NCBI GenBank assembly: GCA_038373865.1
Contig: JAXGGA010001630.1
Location: 1 to 64,000, forward strand
DNA from: Uloborus plumipes
Lineage: Eukaryota > Arthropoda > Arachnida > Araneae > Uloboridae
Direction of reading: 5' to 3'
DNA: 64,000 nt
Shown here piece by piece: positions 23,978-35,928 of this stretch (its first letter is position 1; every line of letters begins with the position of its first letter). A program made the position numbers and the translations under genes. The notes beneath the pieces are model-generated. The model was not told the DNA's origin. It did not search any database and saw nothing but the letters and a program-made list of their open reading frames with translations.

Positions 23978-25829
23978 TTTAGTCTGTGGAGTTAGCGACA
24001 AAAACAGCCTAAATATTTCACTTCCGGATACCAGTGTGAAATTTGGTACAGAGCTTAGGTACATATATAAGAACAAAAAACCGCCGGGAGACACTTGATC
24101 AGGGGTCATGAACTCCCGTGATGACGTCATCAAGATGGCCGCTTTTACAGGTAAATACGTTCGTTTAATTGCTTAAACCCTATCATGGATTAAAATATTG
24201 CAAAACTCAAAGGTATCATCTGAAAGCTCTTTAAAATAGCTATTTAGAAATATTTAATTTTTCTTTCTGAGGTCAAAGGCCCACCTGTAATAACGTCATC
24301 AAAATGGCCGCTTTTAAAGGTAAATATGCTTGTTTAACTCCCCCTGAAACTCCATCATAGATTTAAATATTTCAAAACTCAACTATATCATCTGAAAGCG
24401 CATTAAAAGATCTATTTAGAAAGATTTAATTTTTCTTTCTGAGGTCAAGGGATCACCTGTGATGACGTCATCAAAATGGCCGCTTTTACAAGTAAATACG
24501 TTCGTTTAACTGCTTAAAACTCCATCATAGATTCAAATATTGCAAAACTCAAATATATCATCTGAAAGCTCTTTAAAAAAGCTATTTAGAAAGATTTAAT
24601 TTTTTTTTCTGAGGTCAAGGTCCCACCTGTACTGACGTCATCAAAATGGCCGCTTTTACAGGTAAATACGTTTGTTTAACTCCCCCTAAAACTCCATCAT
24701 AGATTCAAATATTGCAAAACTCAAATATATCATCTAAAAGCTCTTTAAAAGAGCTATCTAGAAAGATTTAATTTTTATTTCTAAGGTCAGGGGCCACCTG
24801 TGATGACGTCATTTGAGGCCATATTGATGACGTCATTACAGGTGGGACCTCGACCTCAGAAAGAAAAATTAAATTTTTCTAAATAGCTCTTTTAAAGAGC
24901 TTTCTGATGATATACTTGAGTTTTGCAACATTTGAATCTATGATGGAGTTTTAGGGGGAGTTAAACAAACGTATTTACCTGTAAAAGCGGCCATTTTGAT
25001 GACGTCATTACAGGTGGGCCCTTGATCTTAGAAAGAAAAATTAAATCTTTCTAGAAAACTCTTTTAAAGAGCTTTTAGATGATATAGTTGAGTTTTGCAA
25101 TAGTTGAATCTATGATGGAGTTTTAGGGGGAGTTAAACAAACGTATTTACCTGTAAAAGCGGCCATTTTGATGACATCATCACAGGTGGGCCCTTGACCT
25201 TAGAAAGAAAAATTAAATCTTTCTAAATAGATCTTTTAAAGAGCTTTCAGATGATATATTTGAGCTTTGTAATAGTTGAATCTATAATGGAGTTTTAGGG
25301 GGAGTTAAACAAACGTATTTACCTGTAAAAGCGGCCATTTTGATGACGTCATCACAGGTGGGCCCTTGATCTTAGAAAGAAAAATTAAATTTTTCCAGAT
25401 AGCTCTTTTAAAGAGCTTTCAGATGATATATTTCAGTTTTGCAATATTTGAATCTATGATGGAGTTTTAGGGGGAGTTAAACAAACGTATTTACCTGTAA
25501 AAGCGGCCATTTTGATGACGTCATCACAGGTTGGGCCCTTGACCTTAGAAAGAAAAAATAAGTCTTTCTAAATAGCTCTTTTAAAGAGCTTTCAGATGAT
25601 GTATTTGAGTTTTGCAATATTTGAATCCATGATGGAGTTTTAAGCAGTTAAACGAACGTATTTACCTGCAAAAGCGGCCATTTGATGACGTCATCACGGA
25701 ATGACCTTGACCTTCGATCAAGTGTCTCCCGGCGTTTTTTTGTCCTCCTATGTGAATTTAAGCCCCACATAAAATTTCAGACTGGTATCCGGAAGTGAAA
25801 TATGTTTGCACTAACTCCACGGACTAATT
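23978..25829. mobile_element. Foldback-like palindrome with tandem-repeat arms and CRE/YY1-like sites
   Basis: Outer flanks (TTAGTCTGTGGAGTTAG, TTCACTTCCGGATACCAG, GCCGGGAGACACTTGATC) recur inverted at the far end. Between them the left arm has four units of 169-172 bp in direct orientation and the right arm five inverted units of 170-172 bp, meeting near 24820. TGACGTCA-type octamers sit at 24122, 24291 (TAACGTCA), 24463, 24633, 24804, 24828, 25000, 25172 (TGACATCA), 25344, 25516 and 25686. Nine have ATGGCCGC, or its inverse, immediately adjacent. Long inverted arms built from tandem subrepeats are the architecture of Foldback elements. No coding capacity. Confidence 0.85.
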
Positions 25830-28232
25830 TAAGTTTGACTTCAAATAAGGAACTAAAACCAGAGGTGTGACACTGATGAAAAAGTATCATGCTTTGAAAC
25901 ATCGATGGCTTTGATTCATCGACCAAAATAACAAGTATGAGTGATGAGGAACTAAAAACATTTCAAATAAAGTAACACAAAGAAAAAAGTAACTCATGCA
26001 TATAATTAAAATACAAAACATGGAAAAATCCCTTAAAATTTATAGGAACAATTTCGAAACCTTTTAACAAAAAAAGGAAATTTAAAAAAAAATCTTTCTG
26101 CTGGTGTGTCATTGTCGTATCCATGAAAATCTGCAAGGCGGCAAATAGCACAAAAGAAGAAAGAAAGAAAGAAAGTTGTTCGAATTGTTCTCTTTTGTTC
26201 GAAAAAATTGCAGTTTTACCTCCCAGTTCGAAGGAAAAATAAAAAACTTCTTTAAAGATACGTCGAAAAAAATCTAATTTAATTCTCAATATTTTTTTTC
26301 TTTTATTTGTTACTTTCTTTTTTCTTTCTTTTTTTTAATCCAAACCTAATGGAATGTCTAATTTTTCAAAAGAAAGAAGCAAGCATCGATAGCTTTAAAA
26401 AAACTTTTCAAAAATTCATAAATAATAGCATTTTTGATACTGAAAAATTCTAATAAACAATGAAATTAACTACAAATTTTTTAAATTAACCTCAGAGTGG
26501 ATAAAATATTCTAAACGGAAAAACATCAATGAAAAACAGTTTTCTTCCACAAAACTTTTTACACAATTTAATCAAAAAAGAAAAGTATTGAATAGAACAA
26601 AGGTAGAAAAAGACAAGAATTTTCAAGATAATCAATGGAAACCCAACTTTAAAAAAAAAAAAAAAAAAAACGCTTTTTCTAAAAAGCGTTGTATGAAAAC
26701 GTAATGAAAATTAAAGCTCTAATTTTCAACTCATGATACTTTTACACTTTTCAAGAACAAACAGGGAGAAGAACAGTTATTGACCTACATCCAAATAAAA
26801 TGATCACAAAAAGAAAGAACCCTTGGTAGGGCTTTTTCATCACGATCTTATCCCACGAGAAACATGATTTATAAAAATAGCACAACGGTTAGTGCAGAAA
26901 ATATATCAAAGAATATATAAAAGTAAAACAGATAAAATAAGATCTTGGTGGTGTTTTAGGGAACACTTCATACACCGTCTCCCAAGCGATCCATGGGAAC
27001 AGTCTTTGTTTTTAAAGAAAGATGACTCCTTATCAAGCGTCGCTCTTTTAAGTTTGAATTGAAAATGGCTCCAGGAGACGCCACGCCGTGTTTATTCCGA
27101 AGTCTGATTCAACTAAAAATAATTAACCTTTTCAATAAATGAGAGTAAAAGTATAGCATTTGTAAGTAAAATTCATCTTAGAAATACTCTTCGTGTATTG
27201 TTTTGCTTTTTGTGCATAAGAGTTTAAAAGTTTTAAATTATATCGAGAGTTAACCCTAATTTTTGTTACATTAATTTGTCATTTGGCAATATTAATCAGG
27301 CTCAACAACAATCAATGCTCAACAAGCATTTTTCGTTGCTTAATAATATAAAAGTTTCAAATTATTCTGAGCAAACTGTTATTTTCGCTGCCTCAAATTT
27401 GTCATTTGTCAGAAAAATTCATTAGGGACTCTTCATACATTGTTTTACTTACGCGCTAGAGAATGAAAGTTTTAAGTTATTTTAAGTTTATCTACATTTA
27501 TTTTCGTTACCTCTAAGTTTTCTTACTTAAATAATTTATTTTTCTCTTACCCCGTGAAAAAAAAAGTAAACTTTTTTAGAGTATAAATTTATGATAAAAT
27601 TTTTTTATGATATTTCAATTCAAACTTTATCATGAAATACAGTATTATTTCTTTACGGACTCTCATTTTCAAAATAAATTTCCAATTTGTTCAGTTTCAA
27701 CTTGGTAAGCATATTATCTTTGACCATTTCACTTTGCCCACTAATTTCCATTTTTACATCGCTTTGTCACACACCACGGTGCATGTAGCAGGTTCCCATA
27801 TTAAGGAGTAAACGTCTAACTGGGCTGACGCGCTCAGCTCGACACTTTCCCCCGCTTAGAGAACCTAAAGAGTACACCACTCTTGACTTGAACACCAAGT
27901 CAAGCGGACCCCCAAATGGGGAAATCTAAGGCCTAGAGCTAAAAGGTGGGCCGTGGTAGGAGATGAGTACTTTACAATCAACAGTTTTGTATCCCCGGTC
28001 TATGCGTAGTTTGGGAAGAACATTTCTCGCAAACAACAGGTTGAAAAGAAGGTAGGCCCTGTTAAAAAGCAGACCCACGATGTAGGCAAGCTTTTAGAAA
28101 TTCAAGCTTAGTAAATCGTAGAAAGTTCTTGGAATCCAAGGATAAGAAATAGGTGCTAATTCTGATTTCTGATGGGGAAATGCATTTTCTACAAATACTG
28201 TAGCACCCAGAGCCCAAAATGTATGATTGACA
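25830..28232. other. Unassigned DNA with a MITE-end fragment near 27.7 kb
   Basis: A GAAA/GAAAG run lies near 26158-26176 and an A homopolymer near 26650. About 27637-27742 resembles the right part of the element at 16811-17580 (AATTTCCAATTT, then ACCATTTCACTTTGCCCAC) and is probably a solitary fragment of it. The GC-richer stretch 27780-28080 is not recognised. No gene. Confidence 0.45.
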
Positions 28233-29610
28233 TTAAGAGCAAGAATCTGAGAAACTGTCACGCCTAGCATTATGAGGTGATTCATGACCTCTCAGATTTT
28301 TTCCAAAAAATTACCAAATGTTTATTATCTTATGGAAAGACCAAATCCAAAATGTTTTGTTCTAAAGTTGAGTTGTTTAGTTTTTATGGATCCCCAAAAG
28401 TGAAGGTGCGGCATCAAAAATTAAGCGGATTTTCAAGACATGGAAGTTGCTGTGAGCCAAAACTCTTAGCAGGAACTGTTTCACTCCAATTTTCTTTTTG
28501 TACATGGAATATAGAAGGTTCAAACTTTACAAAATGAATGTTAAATTTGAGGTAAGTTGCTGACGTAAGGTCAGTGAAGGCCCTCAAAACAAGGCATTTT
28601 TGACGTTTTTTAGCGTTTTTGAGGTCCAAAAACAGCTTGTACATTTCAGTTGGCACGGCAAAAGTAGTGTCGTTTGAAAGACCAGTGTAAGCACTTTAAA
28701 ATAATATATAAATAACCGAGGAAAGTTCAACGTGCTTTTAGTTGCGTAAGGCCGAAATATGAAAAATGTCATATTTTACCGATATTCAAACGGTCATAAC
28801 TTCCTTTGCCAACAACATATTGAAATATTTTTTGTGCCAATGTCATACTCTAGTCTTTGTCTTAACAGAACAGTTGAGTCCATTGAGGCGAAATGTAAAA
28901 AATTTTTTTACAAAAAATGCACAGGAAAAAATACATTTTTTGTAAAATATTTTTTTTACATTTCGCCTCAAAGGACTCTACTGTTCTGTTAAGACAAAGA
29001 CTAGAGTATGACATTGGCAAAAAAAAAATTTCAATATGTTGTTGGCAGAGGAATTTATGACCGTTCGAATGTCGGTAAAATATGACATTTTTCATATTTC
29101 GACCTTACGCAACTAAAAGCACATTGAACTTTCCTCGGTTATTTATGCATTATTTTAAAGTGCTTACACTGGTCTTTCAAACGACACTACTTTTGCCGTG
29201 CCAACTGAAATGTTTAAGCTGTTTTTGGACCTCAAAAACGCTAAAAAACGTCAAAAATGCCTTGTTTTGAGGGCCTTCACTGACCTTACGGCAACAACTA
29301 ACCACAAATTTAACATTCATTTTGTAAAGTTTCAACCTTCTACATTCCATGTACAAAAAGAAAATTGGAGTGAAACAGTTCCTGCTAAGAGTTTTGGCTC
29401 ACAGCAACTTCCATGTCTTGAAAATCCGCTTAATTTTTGATGCCGCAGCTTCACCTTTAGGGATCCATAAAAAATAAACAACTCAACTTTAGAACAAAAC
29501 ATTCTGGATTTGTTCTTTCCATAAGATAATAAACATTTGGTAATTTTTTGGAAAAAATCTGTGACGTCATGAATCACAGGCGTGACACTCTCTCAGATTC
29601 TTGCTCTTAA
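28233..29610. mobile_element. Giant palindromic MITE, 1.38 kb, TTAA borders
   Basis: Two arms of about 685 bp, near-identical inverted copies, meet at about 28922. The ends read TTAAGAGCAAGAATCTGAGA and the inverse, so TTAA borders both sides as in piggyBac/Kolobok-type insertions, here continuous with the palindrome. Frames occur in mirror pairs on the two strands (for example 28759-28992 and 28862-29095 translate almost identically) because of the symmetry; none resembles a protein family. A right-arm TGACGTCAT (about 29561) corresponds to a decayed site in the left arm. Confidence 0.85.
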
Positions 29611-29992
29611 ACTGATTTGTTAACGTACCTCTACAGAACAAGAAAAAATAGAGAAATAGTTAACAATAGTTCTTTATTTTTAAGAAATTAGTTATTCTGA
29701 TCAAATTTTAAAATAGCTGATTGTTTAAAGAATGCAACTGTTTAGTGTGGCTTTGATGAGTCAACTTCCAATAATTGGCTGCGGCTTAAACAATTAAATT
29801 TGTTCAAACAGGGGGAAGAAAGCTGTTTTGGGTTGATGACCACGATTACTGGTACTGTTGATGTAAATGAGCTCGTTCAAGGTTGAACATCTTTTTTACC
29901 AGAACCCTACTACAGCAAGGACACACTTTAAATGGAAAGTGGCCGCCCTCTGATATACTGCAAAAAATGAACTGCTGTTTTTACTGTATAAT
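29611..29992. other. Unassigned DNA, no gene seen
   Basis: Short spacer between the large palindrome and a tandem duplication. No open frame or repeat structure noted. Confidence 0.4.
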
Positions 29993-30330
29993 GCTGGCAG
30001 CCGAAGTTCCAATTTAAAACTGCAAAATACACAGTAACAAATAGTAAAACTAGCAATTTTACAGTTTCGTACTATAAAATTTTTACAGTTTATTGCCGTA
30101 AAATTTAGCTGTATTGTACTGTAAGAACAATACTGGCAGCAGAGGTTCCAGTTTAAAATTGTAAAATACATGGTAATAAACTGTTAAATTAGCAATTTTT
30201 ATTTATTACTATACAAAAAAAGCAATTTTTGTTTAATAATGTAAAAGTAGCAATATTACAGTTTATTACTGTAAAATTAGAGATTTTTACAGTTTATCGC
30301 TATAAAATTAGCTGGGATTTACTGTAGAAA
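29993..30330. repeat. Tandem duplication, about 140 bp units
   Basis: CTGGCAGC followed by GTTCCA and TTTAAAA(C/T)TG and AAAATACA recurs at 29993 and 30133. TTACAGTTTATTnCCGTAAAAT-like words are repeated further within and after the units. Non-coding. Confidence 0.65.
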
Positions 30331-32270
30331 CAACATTCATTTTCTACTGGTGTATACATTTACGAAAACAGTCAGTACACCTCCATGTCTCTCTAAATCT
30401 AGAGCACCCTGCTGTCTGTTGAAACTGTAGTTTATAATATCATAACTTTTTATGTGTGCATAGTTATTCTTGACCATAACATTAGAAAATATTTAAGCTA
30501 TGAAACTATTTCGACTCCAAACAGTCTTGAATGGTGGAAAATTCCAACAGAGTTGAAGCATAAAATTCTGAGCGACAGCTTTTTGCGACATGAAAATGAA
30601 ATCGTTTCATCACAGTCCTAAAAAAAACTCAGGGCGGAAAAACAAACAAGAAACGAAAAAAAAAAAGAAAAATGACCAACATAAAAAATAAAAACTGTCC
30701 GAAGTACAAGCATCTTACAGGTCCCGCTTTAGCAGCCAAGCGTGAACAGTCTTTCAAGCTCAGGCGGACACAGATCTGTCCTTACAGTACATATAGAGCA
30801 GCAAAACAAGCGGCCGGCGAAATATTCTGGCCTTCCACACCTACTATTTTGGCGATCAAATATACGTGCTGTTGCCATAAAAAAAGGGCAAATTTACGCT
30901 ATCAATTGGGGAAAATGTTCCTTGCAGAGTTGTTTATACAGTGGATGCTTTTGTTTTTATTCTTTTGTTGCTAGATTTCGTCACTATTGCGAAGCTTTGT
31001 TTTGGTGAAAACGTATCCGTTTTGGAAAAAGAATTCATAGACGCTGAGAGGCGAACGGGATTTAGTTTCTTTTTTACGTCAATTGCATTCTTTAATTGTC
31101 TATTGAGTTCACTGTGGAAGTTTTTTTGGTCTGTTATGGAAAAGATTTTATTTTCTTCTTTGTTAAATGCATTTTTAATTTTTGAGGATATTCTAGAAAC
31201 AAAATATTTATGAAGTTTAAAATGAAAGCTTTTCATCTGGACGAGCACACAATTGAGTTAAAGTTCTATCACTGGTCGAAATTCTTAACGGGTAACGGGA
31301 ACAAGCAAGATATCTAAGGTCGGTAAAATAGTTTTAATGAATAGAGACATAAAACGTTAAAATGAGCGAATATCTATAAGAATTTCGACATGTATTTTTG
31401 GGTTATATTTAACCTCAATCTTAAAATGACTGAAAAAAAAGAGAAAAAAAGTTTGTGGTTTAAAGTCCTGGCAACAGAAATGATTGAACCCCCCCCCCCC
31501 AAAAAAAAAACATAGCACGGTGGAAAATCAAGGTTTTACTCAATTCTACTTTTTACTGCTTTATTCTCAAGTACTGCAATTTGCACAAAACATGATATTT
31601 TAACTGGTTAGTTTTTGTAGTAGATTTAGTACTAAATAATTTTAAACTAAATATAAAATCGCTTGCAGCTTTTTTTGTTACGATATAAAAATAAGCTTCG
31701 AATTTCCTTTCATTTTCGTTGTCAAAACTAAATTATAAAATTAAAGTTTTAACAAAAATTTTAAAAAAATCATTTCAGCTATCATTTTTACGCACAATAA
31801 AACAATTTCAATTTTTGTTAAGAACTTTCTCCTATGTCTTTGAAACCAAAAATTAAGAATACTTAGAATCTGCACAATTTTCAAAGTCTTTTGGTAGTAA
31901 AATATATTTTTTGAACGTTGTAGATTTTTTAGATAAAAATATTTGTTCTCTTAGAGAAGTTACTAAATTTTTTTGAATCCTTCAAAAAATGCTCTTAAAA
32001 TAGCAAAATCAAAAAGTAACTTCAAGTTAAACCCACATTTAAGTTTTGATTTACGTTTAGTTTAAAATTTCCCTAGTAGGTGCTGATGTTGAATTTTTTT
32101 GACCTGCTCAAGTACAAGATTGTGTTGTCCTGGCCCAAGATCTTTCGTGGAAAAAAAAAAATTGCAACTCGGGGCATTACTTTCAAGTTATCAGGGATCA
32201 CAGATAGATTGACAGAGTGACACAAATTTTCAAATCTAAAATTATTAGTTTCATTATCTTATATTTCATT
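30331..32270. other. Unassigned AT-rich DNA, no confirmed gene
   Basis: Overlapping open frames of 88-104 residues occur at 30672-31248 on both strands. None has a recognisable domain, and the plus-strand 90-residue frame at 30941 is hydrophobic mainly through T-richness. C and A homopolymers meet near 31490-31510. Confidence 0.4.
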
Positions 32271-33564
32271 TACCGTAAAATGGGGTTAATCGGAACACTT
32301 TTCAGCTTTGATTGTAAAAAAAGCAGTTAAAAGATTTTTTTTTAATTTTATTTTTTGGATAAAAACTTCGGTCTCGCTTTACTTTTGATATTCCAAGCAA
32401 AGACAAAAGATTTTGAACAATTACTATTAAAATATATAGCAAATTATGGGTGTTCCGAATCACCCCGCTGATAGGGGTCAATCGGAACACTTGTTAAAAT
32501 TTTTATTTTTTTCAATTTAATCTGTAATAGGTCTCACAAACATGAGTAATATTGATGGGGGAGAATAAGAACAGATAATTACTGTCAAATAAATGTATAA
32601 TTTCAGTACCAGTAAACGTTTATAATTTGTGAAAATTCAAAATAATTTTGAACTTATGAAAAATGAAAAGTAATTTTAAGAAATACTTTTGAATTGAAAT
32701 ACAAAGATTTAACATGAATGGAAGTCACTCATGTCGTCCACAAATATGTACTTGTCCTTAAAACTAGCAATTGTGACTTGGCTTAAGTTTTTTCATAACA
32801 TCTCCTGGGATGAACTCTACCTTTTCTTTAGTTTTTTGAAATTTCTGGGTTTCGGGGATTGTCCTGAAAGATTTTTTCGCTTATTCATCACTGTCTGTGT
32901 GCTGGACGTTTACTACATAAAGTCTATGTGACTTTCCCCCTTTTATTTTAAGTAAAAAGAAGTCTCCTGGAGAAAAAATCTTTTGAAATCTGCAACTTTT
33001 GTCATTCTAAGATCTAGTTGCTCACGAGAAGGGATAAACAGTAATAAATCCTTGTCCTTGTCTTGATTAGAAGAATTAGGGTTAGAATCTTGAGTTTTCA
33101 AACAGTTTCCTTCAAATAAGTTTGAATTGGAACAACAGAACTAAGTGTTCCGATTCACCCCGCAAATTTTTTTCCTATGGCATTTTTCAGAATTCTTCAC
33201 TTTTATGACACAATTTATAAAAAATGTAAATTCTAATGTGGTATTCTGTTGTTCAGATACATGTATAATTGAAACATACCACTCATAGTTTTTAAATATA
33301 AGAAGGTTTGTTCTTGCATATGAAGTTTTGCAGTCTATGAAAATGTGATGTTTTCTAGCATTCAACGTGCAGCCCTCTTTAGAAGCCAGTAGCGTTGCCA
33401 GATTGACAAAAGTAATTTTTTCCTACTTCCTATGATCTTACCTTTCTAAAAAAAAATTCATGGCGAAAAATACTCAATAGTATATTTATGAAGAATTTCT
33501 TTGTACGGTCGGGAAGTTTTGTTCCGATTGACCCCGCTGTTCCTATACACCCCATTTTACGGTA
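32271..33564. mobile_element. TIR element TACCGTAAAATGGGGT, 1.3 kb, decayed
   Basis: Both ends read TACCGTAAAATGGGGT inwards, so TA is at the outermost position as in Tc1/mariner or pogo insertions. The motif GGGGTCAATCGGAACA (or its inverse, with one or two changes) occurs five times: 32282, 32451, 32474, 33146 and 33520, clustering at the two ends. The middle contains a frameshifted minus-strand reading frame (see next entry). Confidence 0.7.
32709..33131 (-). pseudogene. Decayed ORF inside the TACCGTAAAATGGGGT element
   Basis: On the minus strand, coding-like sequence runs through three frames. The first (33131 to 32943) includes LLLFIPSREQLDLRM. The second (32973 to 32764, one internal stop) includes SPGDFFLLKIKGGKSHRLYV and FIPGDVMKKLKP. 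The third (about 32769 to 32709) includes KDKYIFVDDMSDFH. The GDFxLxKxKGxKxxRxYV pattern resembles the C-terminal region of proteins commonly encoded by animal DNA transposons, but I cannot name the family. Two frameshifts and a stop make it non-functional. Function is not inferred. Confidence 0.4.
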
Positions 33565-33762
33565 TTTATTAAACTTATTTTTTTTTCTTTTTTAACTTTT
33601 CTGTTTCTTTCCACCGATTTTTAACAATGCGTGAAGGGTCCTCTCGTCCTTTTTATTTTTACTTCCCCTCCCCCCCCCCCAAAAAAAAAGACTAAACACG
33701 ATTTCATGAATCCAATACTTTCTTCTACATCCTTTGGATATAAAAGAAAAGAAAATTATATA

Positions 33763-34240
33763 CATTCGAACCTGTTTGTCTCGAAAACCTCTCTATGTCG
33801 AAAATTTTCAATTTCCCTGCTTTTACAGCATACATTTAATGTATTTTCTCATGTTTATCTCGAATGATTTTTCCCAAAAACCTCTTTATCTCGAATTTTG
33901 ACGACGCTCATTTTTGAATTTCATCTCCAGCCACCTTTATCAATGGTATAATATATTGGAGACAAAAATCATCTTCTGCACAATCAATCAAAGACTATGC
34001 TCGTACTTAAAGGTATGCATTAACTTGCTACCGATATAGTCACAATTAGTAAAACGTGGACTCACAACAGGTCGTGCAGTAAAATATTCAACAATGTCAA
34101 TGCAAAACAATCTATTAAGTATTTAACTTTGTTCCAATTGCGTATTTTTGTAAATTTTATCCCTACCTCTATATCTCGAAACCTCCGTATCTCGAATTTT
34201 TCTTCTGTCCCGTGAAATTTGAGATAGACAGGTTTGACTG
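33763..34240. mobile_element. pogo/Tigger-like MITE, AACCTGTCTATCTCGA family, 478 bp
   Basis: Left end CATTCGAACCTGTTTGTCTC, right end (reverse complement) CAGTCAAACCTGTCTATCTC, with TA at 33761-33762 and 34241-34242. The interior repeats CTATnTCGAAA words, a common trait of Tigger-derived MITEs. Non-coding. Confidence 0.75.
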
Positions 34241-34951
34241 TACTAAACAGAACCTATCCCTTACACTCAATCAATGGAAAACAAAAATAACACTTGATTT
34301 TTCAAAAAAAAAAAAATGCTGCTTACACATTTGTAACTGATGCACCCCATTTCCAAAAAAATAATAAAACAAAAAATTAGTATATTCATTAACCTTTTAA
34401 TTATGCATTCTCTGTAGAGATAAGATACCTCGATTTTTATCTGATAAGAGAAAATACTTAGCATATGACACATTTTTCTACTCTTTCTTTGAAGTATTCC
34501 GTTTCTACGCTCCAAATCCACGATTCGTGCCGAACAAATTTTAATTAGCTGGTTGAATTACACGAGTCACAGTGCACGAGAAGTCAACTGTGATGATTCC
34601 TGATAGTCGGTCATTAAATTTTTATTTTCAAAACAAAGTTAGTTTTTAATCAATGAAAGGATTAGTAAAAGGTTATCGAACCGGGTAAAAAGATGCACAG
34701 TGAAACGTAAAATTGATGCAAACTCTTATTGTTTGGCCTCAAGTATTATAAATGAAAGAACATTACAATAGTTCTCCGCATGTATCGATGCTCAAATTTT
34801 ATCTAGATGATAGTAAAATTCATGCCAAAAAATATATAATTCTTAAAATAAAATTAACAACTAACAATAAAAGTATCTGCAAAAAGAATACGAAAAAGTA
34901 ATAAATATTTTTCAATTATTTCAAACATTACTGTAATTTAGAACACATCAA
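34241..34951. other. Unassigned AT-rich DNA, no gene seen
   Basis: An 84-residue minus-strand frame (34267-34521) has no recognisable motif. No repeat ends identified. Confidence 0.45.
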
Positions 34952-35928
34952 GAGGGGAATGTGGGGCAAAGTGAAATAGTTAAGAAACCTATTTAAAAAT
35001 GAACAAATAGTGAACTATTTCTGATACTTATATTATGCATAAAAAAAGAATATATCTTATAATACATTTTACGTTAAAATATAATTTTTCATTTTTGGTA
35101 ATTATTTTCTAGTTTCAAAAAAAAAAAATAGACTATGTTCACCTCTAAAACACATGGGCAAAATGAAAAATAAAATATTTTGTCATGAAACATTTTCTAC
35201 TTGATGATTAACAGTAATTTTCATCAAATGAATGTATAAATAAACGGATAAATAAATGAACAAATGAATTAATTAATATATGGGAAAAAAAAAGTCATTG
35301 GATAAAATAGAGAGTAAATAAGAAAGTGAATGAATGGATAAATAAGTAAATGAATAAGTAAATGATTGTAAATGAATTAATTAATAAATGGGAAAAAATA
35401 AGTCATTGGATAAAATAGAGAGTAAATAAGAAAGTGAATGAATGGATAAATAAGTAAATGAATAAGTAAATGATTGTGAATGAATTAATAAATGAAGAAA
35501 TACGTCAGTGATTTATTAAATAAATTGATAAGTAAACAAAATGAAAAATTTCATTTTGCCCCATCCACTTGCCCCACGTGCACTTGACAAACTGCATTGA
35601 ACATTTAAAATCAAAACATGCTTAATTTTAATTTAACAAGTACTGCATTGGACGTCAGTAGATTTCAATCAATATTTAGAATAATTATTACAAGAATTTT
35701 ATCGTTTCATAATAACAAGAAATACTTTTAAAAAAAAATACAATATGTGTATCAAATTTTGAAAATGACGTATTATTTTTTTTTTTCGTTGATCTTTAGT
35801 GCAATTAATTTTTTTACTGGAATCAACTACGTGTTTATTAGCTTTGTTAAACTATTGCAAGATAAGTGGAGCTACAAACTGTGAAAATATTTTACCATTT
35901 CACTTTGCCCCACAAAGTGAATTACTCT
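34952..35928. mobile_element. TIR element, GGGGAATGTGGGG family, copy 2
   Basis: Left end GGGGAATGTGGGGCAAAGTG and right end with inverse TTTCACTTTGCCCCAC. Further TTTnCATTTTGCCCCA and CTTGCCCCACGTG words at about 35550-35580 repeat the terminal motif inside. A 108-bp tandem duplication (GTCATTGGATAAAATAGAG at 35294 and 35402) within TAAATGAA-type simple repeats makes it longer than copy 1 at 16811-17580. No coding capacity. Confidence 0.7.

Noticed and set aside
23978..25829. CRISPR-like array because of regular spacing
   Set aside because: Units are continuous tandem repeats of about 171 bp without unique spacers, in inverted arms, in an animal genome.
28277..29577. Paired open frames of 60-90 residues on both strands with nearly identical products
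   Set aside because: They are mirror images created by the palindrome; no known protein motif.
30941..31213. 90-residue hydrophobic frame resembling a membrane protein
   Set aside because: Hydrophobicity follows from T-rich codons; overlaps an equally long minus-strand frame and has no recognisable family.
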